Shown piece after piece: positions 9,546 to 18,047 of a DNA stretch of 64,000 nucleotides (within the stretch, counting starts at the first letter, position 1; each line of letters starts with the position of its first letter). Both the position numbers and the translations under genes were made by a program. The notes beneath the pieces are model-generated. The model searched no databases. It was not told where the DNA came from and saw only the letters and a program-made list of their open reading frames with translations. Source of the DNA: JAHEJN01 sp963787285 (GTDB taxonomy: Bacteria > Actinomycetota > Acidimicrobiia > Acidimicrobiales > JAHEJN01); the NCBI GenBank assembly GCA_963787285.1, contig CAWBCM010000011.1, forward strand, positions 33,483-97,482, read 5' to 3'.

Positions 9546-10556
9546 TCAGCCGGCGGCCAGTGCCTCGATGTCGGGCTGCCAGCCGCAGCGGACCCGGTGG
9601 GGGGCGAAGCCCATCGCCACGTTGATCGCCAACATGGCATCGTTGTCGGTCGCGTTCTCGGTGATCAGACGGGTCACGTCGGGCGCATCGGCGCGGAGCC
9701 GCTCCCACATGGACGCCTTCAGCCACCGACCGAGCCCACGGCCCCGATGGTCGGGCAGGACCCCGGTGTCGGCCTGCCATGACCGCTCGGGATCGAGCAG
9801 ATCGATCCACACGGCCGTGAACCCGCCGATCGCACCCGAGGGGTCGACGGCCGCGGTGACCCACGACTCGCGGCCCGACGCCCTCACCCATTCGCCGAAC
9901 TGCTCGATCTCCGATTCGTCGTCGAGACCCTTCTCGAAGTCGAGTGTCCCCATCGGAGCGTCGTTCATCGCGTCGCGAGCCAGACGAAACGTCGACAGCA
10001 GCTCGTCGGGCGGTGAACCGCACCAGTGCACGAGGCGGTAGTCGGCCGCCCGTTCGCGGCGATCGGCGATCCACCGGGCCATCAGCGCTTCGTCGACGGC
10101 GGCGACGTCGAGACGGCTCTCGCGTTCGCGGTAGCCGATGTCGACGCCGTGTCGGCGCCAGAACGCCTCGGTGGCGGCCGACTCGACGCCATAGGTCAAC
10201 AGCTTGGTGCGCTCGTCGGCGAGGAACGCACGAGCGGTGGCCCGGGCGAGCGCGGTGCCGATGCCGCGGCGACGTCGATCGGGATGCACGACGACCGAGC
10301 TCTCCCCGAGATCGCGGTTGCGGCGGCCGTACCAGTGCCAGCGCTCGGCGAGACCCGCGGCGACGCCGTCCTCCCAGGCGATCAACGCCCGCTGCTCGGC
10401 GATCGGGGTGGAGGCGGTGAGATCGAGGAGAACCCGCTGATCGGAAGCCGGCGGGTCGTCGGGATCGAGCTCGGCGTCGACGGCATGCTGGAGCGCGACT
10501 ACCGACGCGAGCTCGTCGGGGGGACAGGCGGGCGACAGGGGGCGGATCTCGATCAC
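9546..10556 (-). CDS. Tandem GNAT N-acetyltransferase
   Basis: 336 aa with two GNAT folds. Acetyl-CoA pyrophosphate-binding signatures appear twice: VHPDRRRRGIGTAL near residue 90 and VLPDHRGRGLGRWLK near residue 265. Double-GNAT proteins include mycothiol synthase, but similarity to MshD is not obvious. The C-terminal half keeps ENATDNDAMLAINVAMGF, the typical last-strand motif, so it may be the active half. The substrate is unknown. It is convergent with the pentapeptide gene (8-base gap) and divergent from the MFS gene. Confidence 0.85.
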   Translation of the reverse strand: MIEIRPLSPACPPDELASVVALQHAVDAELDPDDPPASDQRVLLDLTASTPIAEQRALIAWEDGVAAGLAERWHWYGRRNRDLGESSVVVHPDRRRRGIGTALARATARAFLADERTKLLTYGVESAATEAFWRRHGVDIGYRERESRLDVAAVDEALMARWIADRRERAADYRLVHWCGSPPDELLSTFRLARDAMNDAPMGTLDFEKGLDDESEIEQFGEWVRASGRESWVTAAVDPSGAIGGFTAVWIDLLDPERSWQADTGVLPDHRGRGLGRWLKASMWERLRADAPDVTRLITENATDNDAMLAINVAMGFAPHRVRCGWQPDIEALAAG

Positions 10557-10620
10557 GGTGACCGAGTCTCGTCGGGGAAAGTCCCACGAGTCGAGCGAGT
10601 TTCGTGGCTAGCCTCCGGCG

Positions 10621-11868
10621 ATGCCCGTCGACACCCTGAAGCCGAGCCTCATGCCGCGCTCCCGAGTGCTGACGCTCGGGCTGCTCACCGCGGTCCTCGC
10701 CTCCGGGTACGGCGTGATGTTCACGGTGCTCGACGACTTCCGCGACGACTACGGCATCAACGAGAGCATGCTCGGCGTGATCGTCGGCATCGGCTTCTTC
10801 TCGTCGTTCCTCGCCCAGATCCTGATCGCCCCTGTGGCCGACCGTGGTCATGCCAGGAAGCTGTTGGTGGCGGCCATGCTCGTCACCGTCGTCGGCCTGT
10901 TGGGAATGGCGTGGGCCACCACGTTGGTGCCGCTCCTCACCGCTCGTTTCGTGATGGGCCTCGGTATCGGCGCGGCCGTGCCGGCCGTGCGGCGCATCGT
11001 CATCGTCGGCGACCCCGACAACCTCGGTACGAACCTGGGCCTGTTGTTGTCGGCCGACGTCACCGGCTTCGCCGCCGGGCCGGCGGTGTCGGCGGTACTG
11101 GTCCCCGCCTTCGGGCTCGCGGCGCCGTTCCTCGCCATCGCCGGCGCAACGGTCGCCTGCCTGCCGGTGGTGTTGGCGATGCGCGTGGACGAGGCCGCGG
11201 TGCCCGATGTCGGCGCCGCGGTGCCGGCACGCTTCGCCTTCGATCTCTTCGCGTCCCGGCCCTTCGTTGCCATTGCGTTCATGGGAGCCGCGGTCTTCAT
11301 GATGATCGGCACCTTCGACGCACTGTGGGCGGTCGTACTGGCCGACCTCGATGCCAGCGACCTGGTGGCCAACCTCGGCATTTCGGTGTTCGCCCTGCCA
11401 CTCATCTTCCTCGGGGCCACCGGCGGACGACTGGCCCAGCGGGTGGGTCCGTTCCGACTCGGAACTCTCGGCATCCTCATCGGCGCCGGCTTCATGTTCC
11501 TCTACGGAGTCATGCCCACCGGCGGCGCCATGTTGGCCATCGGCATCGTGCATGCCGTTTTCGACGGCCTCACGGTGGCCAGCAGCGGCGTCGCAACGGC
11601 GCTGGTGGTGCCCGGCGAGAGGCAGGCCAGCGCCCAGGGCATGATCGGCGCCGTCGAGACGCTGGTGGGTGCCGCCACGGCGATTCTCGCAGGGGTGTTG
11701 TACGACTTCTTCGGTCGCGTCACGGCCTACACGGTCTGCGCCGCCACGATGGTGAGCCTGGCCGCCGTGGCGTGGTGGCTGGCCGGCCCGCAGTGGCGGG
11801 CTCGACGGGTCGATTCCGAGGTCGAACCGTTGCGTGATCCGGCTGCGGCCGTGACCGGACACGCCTGA
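10621..11868 (+). CDS. Major facilitator superfamily transporter
   Basis: 415 aa with about 12 hydrophobic segments. The loop between helices 2 and 3 reads PVADRGHARKLL, matching the MFS GxxxDRxGRR motif. An Asp in helix 1 (VLDDFRDDYG) follows FTVL. The second half has GGRLAQRVGPFRLG at the equivalent loop 8-9. Topology and size fit a drug/metabolite proton antiporter in the cytoplasmic membrane. No substrate can be assigned. The gene starts 64 bases from the divergent GNAT gene. Confidence 0.88.
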   Translation: MPVDTLKPSLMPRSRVLTLGLLTAVLASGYGVMFTVLDDFRDDYGINESMLGVIVGIGFFSSFLAQILIAPVADRGHARKLLVAAMLVTVVGLLGMAWATTLVPLLTARFVMGLGIGAAVPAVRRIVIVGDPDNLGTNLGLLLSADVTGFAAGPAVSAVLVPAFGLAAPFLAIAGATVACLPVVLAMRVDEAAVPDVGAAVPARFAFDLFASRPFVAIAFMGAAVFMMIGTFDALWAVVLADLDASDLVANLGISVFALPLIFLGATGGRLAQRVGPFRLGTLGILIGAGFMFLYGVMPTGGAMLAIGIVHAVFDGLTVASSGVATALVVPGERQASAQGMIGAVETLVGAATAILAGVLYDFFGRVTAYTVCAATMVSLAAVAWWLAGPQWRARRVDSEVEPLRDPAAAVTGHA

Positions 11869-11892
11869 GCGGGCAAGGTCGGGCTTCGGGGC

Positions 11893-12435
11893 TCAGATGG
11901 CGTGGGTGGCCAATGCGTAGCTCAGCGCGGCGAAGCTCAGTCCGTCGGAGATCCGACCGGTGGTGAGCAGCGCTCTCAGCGATTCCACGTCGTGCCACAC
12001 GATTCGGGTGGCCTCGTTGTTGTCGGTCGGCGGGCCGACGTGGGAGGGGGAGTGCGACGTGAATATGTGGAACCGCTGGTCGGTGATGCCGTTGCCGGGG
12101 TGGAAGGCACACAGGGGCGTGACCTCGCCCGGATCCCATCCCGACTCCTCGATGGCCTCGCGACGGGCCGCAACGGCGGGTGTCTCGCCGGCATCGATCT
12201 TGCCGGCGGGGATCTCCCAGCCCCACGTGTCGGTGATGAAGCGGTGGCGGTAGAGCAGCAGCACCTCTTCGTCGTGCACGAGGAGACAACCAGCCGCCTG
12301 GTTGGGCATCCGCACCACGTGGTGGTCGACCTGGGTGCCGTCGGGCATCACCACGTCGGCCAGGACGAGGTTCACCCAGTCGCTTCGATAGATGGGGGTC
12401 TCGCCCCGATTGAGCCACTGGCCCTCGACGGTCAT
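11893..12435 (-). CDS. Nudix hydrolase, ADP-ribose pyrophosphatase-like
   Basis: 180 aa. The complete Nudix box is visible: GKIDAGE, seven residues, then REAIEESGW, which binds the catalytic magnesium. Strand EEVLLLYRHRFITDTWGWEIP before the box and GITDQRFHIF after it fit the ADP-ribose/nucleoside-diphosphate-sugar subgroup. The ATG at 12435 overlaps the stop of the upstream DUF3052 gene (ATGA), so the two are translationally coupled. A longer in-frame start exists but would overlap DUF3052 further. Confidence 0.88.
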   Translation of the reverse strand: MTVEGQWLNRGETPIYRSDWVNLVLADVVMPDGTQVDHHVVRMPNQAAGCLLVHDEEVLLLYRHRFITDTWGWEIPAGKIDAGETPAVAARREAIEESGWDPGEVTPLCAFHPGNGITDQRFHIFTSHSPSHVGPPTDNNEATRIVWHDVESLRALLTTGRISDGLSFAALSYALATHAI

Positions 12436-12848
12436 CGGCGATTCTCCCGACGGTGCACCACTCGAAGACCCGACCACACCTCGGAGATGGCGCACACCTT
12501 GTTGTCGACCAGGCCGGTCGGCAGCACCACGTCGCGTACCGTGTCCTCGGTGATGTCGGTGGGCACACCGCTCGACTTCTTGGGCCAGGCGATCCAGAGC
12601 CCCCCGTCGGGGAAGATGGCGCGGCTCATGGTGGGGAGCCGTCGCTCGAATGCCGCCCGACGGTCGAAGAAGGCAACGACCACGTCGGGTTTGCGGCGAA
12701 GGTCGGTGCGGGCTTCGGCCCCCTCGGGCAGTGGGTCGAGCCAGTCGTGGATCTCAGCGGGTGCGCCGAGCACGGCGACGACGTGATCGGGTTCGATCCC
12801 GAGCTTCTTCGGCAGGGGAGTGCCCGAATAGCCGGCGGTCGTGCTCAC
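12432..12848 (-). CDS. DUF3052 family protein
   Basis: 138 aa. YSGTPLPKKLGIEPDHVVAV at the N-terminus and WIAWPKKSSGVPTDITEDTV in the second half are hallmark strings of the actinobacterial DUF3052 family. The family is short, cytoplasmic and of unknown function. The stop overlaps the start of the Nudix gene by four bases, so the pair forms an operon; a link to nucleotide or metabolite repair is possible but only inferred. Confidence 0.9.
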   Translation of the reverse strand: MSTTAGYSGTPLPKKLGIEPDHVVAVLGAPAEIHDWLDPLPEGAEARTDLRRKPDVVVAFFDRRAAFERRLPTMSRAIFPDGGLWIAWPKKSSGVPTDITEDTVRDVVLPTGLVDNKVCAISEVWSGLRVVHRRENRR

Positions 12849-12928
12849 GGCGCGACCCTACGTGATCGATTCGCCCTCCGTGTGGTGGAGGCCGCTACCA
12901 TCGCTCATCGCCCAGGCGGGAGCAGACG

Positions 12929-15076
12929 ATGGTCAACGAGGGTCGAGCAGGTCGGTCGACGGTGGTGTGGCGAGCCGTGGCGGTTGCGGCCGCGTGGACG
13001 GTGGTGGTCGCCGGATGCGGCGGGGGAACCGATGACGCCAGTCCTGCGCCGACCGCGCCGGCCGAGGCGAACTCCCAGTCGACACCCGAACCCGAGGCGA
13101 CCGTGTCGCTCGACGAGCTGACCGAGCGCGCACTCGACGACGAAGCGGGCGCCACAGTGGAGCTCGCCCTTGCCCAGTTCGCGCTCGACTTCGGCCCCGT
13201 CGACGGAGCGCCGAAGGTGTCGTTCGACGAGGCAGCGCCCGCCACCGGCACCGCCACGCTCCACGACATCGCTCGCGTGTGGGACGACCTCGACATCGCT
13301 CAACAGACCCAGATCGCCGAGGCGCTCGATCGCGAGAAAGCGGCGTCGACCTTGCTCGGGTCCGTCGATGGCGCCGACCCGACGGTTCCGGTGCCCGACG
13401 GCGACGATCCGTTCGCCGACCTCGGCGACGACGGCGAAGTGGAGGATGAGGAAGAGGCACTTGCGCCCGCCGACGGTGCCCCCGAGGTGGTGCTTGCCGC
13501 CTATTCCGGTCCGGCCGGCGGTCCGTTGACCGACGACGAGGTGTTGGCCGTCGCTCGCACCTCGGCGGTGTGGCTGGTGGGTCGCCTCGGCGGGTCGCTC
13601 AACTTCGACATCTCCTCCGCTCCGGCCGGGGAGGCCGCGACGCGCACGCTCGACGCCGTCACCTACGACACGTTCTTCCTGCCGGGCGAGGTGATCGCCG
13701 GCGCCGCCACCACCGGCCGCTGCACCATCACCGTGTACCGGCGCCCGTACATGACCGGCGATCGGCTGGAATCGGTGATCGCCCACGAGGCGTTCCACTG
13801 CTGGACGGTCCTCAACAGCCCGAACGACGGCGACTACCTGCGGTTCCCGCCCTGGTTCCACGAGGGCCTGGCCACCTGGGTGGGCGAGGAGATGGCCCGT
13901 GGATCGTCGTTCGGCCAACACTGGTCGCCGCCGTTCTTCGACCTGGCTACGTTCCCGCTCTACCGGGCGAAGTATCGGGCCTTCGCGTTCTTCGGGCAGG
14001 TCGCCGCCCTGAGGGGAGGTCCAACGGCCTTGTTCGATGCCATTCCGGCGATGGTCGCCGCCGCGCCGAACGGCAACTCCGCCGCCTTGACCGAGATCCT
14101 CGACGGGCTCGACCCCGAACAGATCGCACAGGTAGCGTCGTCGGCTGCGCGCGAGCCCGGCTGGGGAACCGGTTGGGACTTCTCCTCAGCCGGCCTCACC
14201 GCCGATGGCCGCCGCCCGCAGCCTCGGCCCGTCCGCACCTCCACGGGAAATGCCGAGACCGCCCGGCCCGGCGAACAGACCATCGTGGAGTTCGACCTCG
14301 AGCCGCCTGCCGGTTCCGACGGTTCGTGGGTGCTCCATCTCGAGGCCGCCGGTCTCACGAACAACCGGTGGAGCTCGGGCGACACGTTCGCGACCACCTC
14401 GCCCACCGCGGAGGATTGGTGCGTCGGCGGCGACTGCGTCTGTCCCGATGGTTCGAAACCCGCGGGTGAGCTCGCGCCGGTACCCGACGGGAGCACCGCG
14501 CTCGTCTCGGCGCTCACCGGGCCGCCCGACGCCGTCTCCAGCATCGAGCTCTCGTTCTCGAACTTCGACGACCTGTGCGACGACGAACCCGAGCCCGAGC
14601 CATCGGGCGAGACCCCCGGCGGACTCACGGGCACCTGGCGCGCCTCGAACGAGGCGCTGAAAGGGGCGTTCGCCCAGGCCTTCGCCGACCTCGGCGACGG
14701 GTTCGGCGTGGGTGCCGTCAGCGGCGACGTGATCATGACCATTGCCGGCGACGGCACCGGCACTGTCACCTACACCGCTGTCACCCTGTTCTTCGAGGAC
14801 TCGCCGGTCGACACCATCATCCTCGACGGGCGCGGCGACTTCGCCTGGAGCATCGACGGCGAAGGCGCCTTCACGGTGCGTGGCACCAGCTTCCAGATGG
14901 CGGCGAACAGCCCGGCATTCGGCGAGCTCCCCTTGGTGATTCCCGAGACGTCGGCGCTGGGCGGCGCCACCAGTCGCTACAGCATCAGCCCGCCCACCGG
15001 CGAGCTGATCCTCGTGCAACTCGACGCCACCGCGACGAACAACACCTTCTTCCCGAACGTCTGGTTCCGCCAGTAG
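12929..15076 (+). CDS. Secreted lipoprotein with HExxH metallopeptidase motif
   Basis: 715 aa. The N-terminal signal ends in a lipobox (VVVAGCGGG, Cys near residue 30), followed by a disordered acidic region. In the middle, VIAHEAFHCWTV gives an HEAFH zinc motif near residue 289, and about 25 residues later PWFHEGLATWVGEEM supplies the downstream Glu typical of gluzincins (peptidase MA-like/M1-like layout). The C-terminal third has a Cys-containing segment (CVGGDCVCPDG) and a beta-rich domain starting GLTGTWRASNEAL. I infer a cell-surface zinc peptidase; the substrate is unknown. The reported start (ATG 12929) is preceded by GGGAG at the right distance. Confidence 0.78.
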   Translation: MVNEGRAGRSTVVWRAVAVAAAWTVVVAGCGGGTDDASPAPTAPAEANSQSTPEPEATVSLDELTERALDDEAGATVELALAQFALDFGPVDGAPKVSFDEAAPATGTATLHDIARVWDDLDIAQQTQIAEALDREKAASTLLGSVDGADPTVPVPDGDDPFADLGDDGEVEDEEEALAPADGAPEVVLAAYSGPAGGPLTDDEVLAVARTSAVWLVGRLGGSLNFDISSAPAGEAATRTLDAVTYDTFFLPGEVIAGAATTGRCTITVYRRPYMTGDRLESVIAHEAFHCWTVLNSPNDGDYLRFPPWFHEGLATWVGEEMARGSSFGQHWSPPFFDLATFPLYRAKYRAFAFFGQVAALRGGPTALFDAIPAMVAAAPNGNSAALTEILDGLDPEQIAQVASSAAREPGWGTGWDFSSAGLTADGRRPQPRPVRTSTGNAETARPGEQTIVEFDLEPPAGSDGSWVLHLEAAGLTNNRWSSGDTFATTSPTAEDWCVGGDCVCPDGSKPAGELAPVPDGSTALVSALTGPPDAVSSIELSFSNFDDLCDDEPEPEPSGETPGGLTGTWRASNEALKGAFAQAFADLGDGFGVGAVSGDVIMTIAGDGTGTVTYTAVTLFFEDSPVDTIILDGRGDFAWSIDGEGAFTVRGTSFQMAANSPAFGELPLVIPETSALGGATSRYSISPPTGELILVQLDATATNNTFFPNVWFRQ

Positions 15077-15174
15077 CCGTCGAGTCCTGTCACCGAAGCA
15101 GTGACTCACGAATCGAGTCATCGAAGAAGCGAACATCCACGAAGAAGTCTGCTCATCTCGAAGGGATCCCCATT

Positions 15175-16230
15175 GTGAAACACGTGACGACGATCGTGCT
15201 CCTCCTGGCACTGTTCGGTGCCGCCTGCGGCGGCAGCGACGACGAATCGGTTGGGCAGCCATCTGCCGATGGCGAGTCGTCAGCCGCGCCGACCGAGACC
15301 AGCGACGGCGACTCTGCCGCGACCGACTCCGGCGTGGCCGTCGTCGACCTGGATCTGTCGACCGCGCCGATCCCGTACCAGTCGACCTTCGTCGATGCCT
15401 GGCCCGGCGGTGCCTCCCCCCAGGTCGACGAGTGCTCGCTGCTCGACGGTGCAACCATCGCCGCGGCGATGAGGAATCCCAGTGAGGTGACCCTCGATCG
15501 GGCCACCACCACCAGTTGTGACTGGGTGGTCTTCCCCGTCGGGTTCTCGGTGCAGGTCGAGCCCGCGAGCGAGGTCGACGTCGACGATCACTCGGGCCGT
15601 GCCTACAACATCGACGTCGAGCCGGTCGTGGAGCCCCAGGACGGCCCGGGCGAGAAGGCGGTGTTGCTGGTCGACACGGTGGCCGTCGACGGCTTCGAGT
15701 ACGCCTACTTCTTCGTGCTCGACGATCGTGCGGTGACCATCCGGAGCACAGGAGTGGCCATCGCCGGAGTCGAGGCGTGGCGCACCATGGCCGACGAGGT
15801 CGCGGCGAACCTCGCCTCGGGCGCGGCCGCGCCGACCGGCGACGCCGATGCCGATCCGTGCGGATTCTTCACCACCGCCGATGCGGCGAACCTGTTGACC
15901 ACGACGCCGGAGGAAGTGACCTTCTTCACCGATCCGACCGGGCGCAGCTGTCAGTGGGAAGCGGGTGAATACGGTGCACTTGCTGTCCGCTTCTACAGTG
16001 CGGCCGACGTCGACGAGTACGTCGGCTCGTTCGACGCCAAGCTCGCGGACGGCGGAAGGGACCGGTCGGCCGAGCTGGGCGTCACTGCGGTGTTCAACTT
16101 GGGTGGAAACTACCTGTACTCCGACACCTTCGACGGGGCCATGTACCTCCGCCTCGAGCCGGTCGAGTCGGGCAACACGGTCGGACTCGAGGCGGCTGTG
16201 GCCCAGAACCTCGTCGGTCGCGTGAGCTAG
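15175..16230 (+). CDS. Lipoprotein with two DUF3558-like modules
   Basis: 351 aa from a GTG start with AAGGGA about nine bases upstream. The signal ends in a lipobox (LFGAACGGS). After an acidic linker two similar modules follow, each with a Cys-Leu/Phe opening and a Cys-x-Trp about 30 residues later: CSLLDGATIAAAM...TSCDW and CGFFTTADAANLL...RSCQW. This layout is that of DUF3558, a family of actinobacterial lipoproteins of unknown function. The Cys pairs probably form disulfides. It follows the metallopeptidase lipoprotein at about 100 bases and may be expressed with it. Confidence 0.75.
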   Translation: MKHVTTIVLLLALFGAACGGSDDESVGQPSADGESSAAPTETSDGDSAATDSGVAVVDLDLSTAPIPYQSTFVDAWPGGASPQVDECSLLDGATIAAAMRNPSEVTLDRATTTSCDWVVFPVGFSVQVEPASEVDVDDHSGRAYNIDVEPVVEPQDGPGEKAVLLVDTVAVDGFEYAYFFVLDDRAVTIRSTGVAIAGVEAWRTMADEVAANLASGAAAPTGDADADPCGFFTTADAANLLTTTPEEVTFFTDPTGRSCQWEAGEYGALAVRFYSAADVDEYVGSFDAKLADGGRDRSAELGVTAVFNLGGNYLYSDTFDGAMYLRLEPVESGNTVGLEAAVAQNLVGRVS

Positions 16231-16314
16231 GCGACCAGCCGCGGGTCCTTCGTCGCGTGGCGGGAGGAGAACGCCGCGTGCTACACCTCTCACGTCGGCG
16301 AAACGGGGGACGAC

Positions 16315-17929
16315 ATGGCTGCACTGGCCTACAGCAAGGGGCCCTCGAGCCCCGCACTGCTCGAGGAGACCATCGGCGACAACCTGCGTCGTGTCGCGGC
16401 CTCCTCGCCGAACGCCGAGGCGCTCGTCTCGTGCCATCAAGACCTGCGCTTCACCTATGCGGAGTTCGACGCCGCGGTCGACGATCTCGCGGCGGGACTT
16501 GTCGACCTGGGTCTGGAGACCGGCGATCGGGTCGGCATCTGGAGCCCGAACCGAGCCGAGTGGGTCGTGCTCCAGTACGCCACTGCTCGCGTCGGCGTGA
16601 TCCTCGTCACGATCAACCCGGCCTACCGCACCGCCGAGCTGCGCTACGCCGTGCAGCAGTCGGGGTGCAAGTTGGTCGTGGCGGTGCGCGAGTTCAAGGG
16701 CGGCGACTACGCCGGCATGCTCGACGAGATCCGGCCCGACGCCCCCGACCTCGAACAGGTGATCCTGTTCGACTCACCCGAGTGGCGTCGCCTGGCCACC
16801 GGCGGGATCCACCATGGCCACTCGGCGGTCGCCGAACGGGCGGCCACACTGCATCCCGACGATCCGATCAACATCCAGTACACGAGTGGCACCACCGGAT
16901 TCCCGAAGGGCGCCACGCTCTCGCACCGCAACATCTTGAACAACGGGTTCTTCGTGGGCGAGCGCTGTGGCTACACCGACGCCGACCGCGTGTGCATTCC
17001 GGTGCCCTTCTACCACTGCTTCGGCATGGTGCTGGGCAACCTGGCGTGCACCACCCACGGCGCGGCGATGGTGATTCCCGGCGAGGCGTTCGACCCGGTC
17101 GACTCCCTGCGCGCGGTGGCCGACGAGCGTTGCACGAGCCTCTACGGGGTGCCCACGATGTTCATCGCCGAGCTCGGGGTGCCGGCACTTCGACGAGTTC
17201 GACCTGTCGACGCTTCGTACCGGGATCATGGCGGGGTCGCCGTGCCCGGTCGAGGTGATGAAACAGGTGGTCGACCGCATGAACATGAGCGAGGTCACCA
17301 TCTGTTACGGCATGACCGAGACGTCGCCGGTCAGTACCCAGACCACCGCCGACGACACCCTCGACCAGCGGGTGGGCACGGTCGGCCCGGTGCATCCCCA
17401 CGTCGAGGTGAAGGTGATCGATCCTGCGTCGGGCGAGACGCTGGAGCGGGGGGCCAAGGGTGAGCTCTGCACCCGGGGCTATTCGGTGATGCTCGGCTAC
17501 TGGAACGACCCCGAGCGCACCGCCGAGGCCATCGACGCCGACGGCTGGATGCACACCGGCGATCTCGCAGTGATGGACGCCGACGGCTATCTCGACATCG
17601 TCGGCCGGTCGAAGGACATGATCATCCGGGGCGGCGAGAACGTGTACCCGCGCGAGATCGAGGAGTTTCTGTACACGCACCCGCAGGTCTCCGACGTGCA
17701 GGTCGTCGGCGTACCCGACCCTCGATACGGCGAGGAGATCGCGGCGTTCGTGAAGGTGGCCGGCGAGGCCTCGCTGTCCGACGAGGACATACGCGACTTC
17801 TGTCGCGGCACCATCGCTCACTTCAAGGTGCCGAGATACGTGTTCTTCGTCGACGAGTTCCCGATGACGGTGACCGGCAAGATCCAGAAGTTCGTGCTCC
17901 GAGACCAGGCGATGAGCGAACTCGCCTGA
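16315..17929 (+). CDS. fadD: AMP-forming acyl-CoA synthetase (one frameshift)
   Basis: Two frames combine into 537 aa, the usual length. The first frame carries YTSGTTGFPKGATLSH (ATP/AMP signature), PFYHCFGMVLGN and YGVPTMFIAEL. The second carries YGMTETSPVS, WMHTGDLAVMDADGYLDIVGR, GGENVYPREIEEFL and the catalytic lysine region VTGKIQKFVLR. The enzyme adenylates a carboxylic (probably fatty) acid and transfers it to CoA in the cytoplasm. The switch is a +1 at the G-run 17176-17179; dropping one G joins ELG to HFDEFDLSTLRTGIMAGS. It is probably a consensus error rather than a pseudogene because both halves are fully conserved. Confidence 0.88.
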
Positions 17930-17951
17930 CCCCCCATCGCCCGACCCACGG

Positions 17952-18002
17952 CGAAATCCCCACTGTCAGTAGCGCTTGCCGCTACCCAGGGTGGGGATTT
18001 CG
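17952..18002. terminator. Two-tier bidirectional terminator hairpin
   Basis: CGAAATCCCCAC (17952-17963) pairs perfectly with GTGGGGATTTCG (17991-18002). Within the loop GTAGCG/CGCTAC (17969-17985) forms an inner stem. It lies between convergent fadD and the sigma-partner gene; read on the plus strand the distal arm ends in ATTTCG. Confidence 0.75.
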
Positions 18003-18045
18003 GGGGTGGCGGGGGTGGCGGGGGTGGAGGAGGGGGAGGAAGGGG
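18002..18045 (+). other. G-rich tract with G-quadruplex potential
   Basis: At least five G-runs of four or five (GGGGGTGGC repeated, then GGAGGAGGGGGAGG) lie in 44 bases immediately after the terminator and stop just before the 3' end of the convergent gene. Runs separated by 4-7 bases satisfy the usual G-quadruplex pattern. Confidence 0.7.
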
Positions 18046-18047
18046 CG

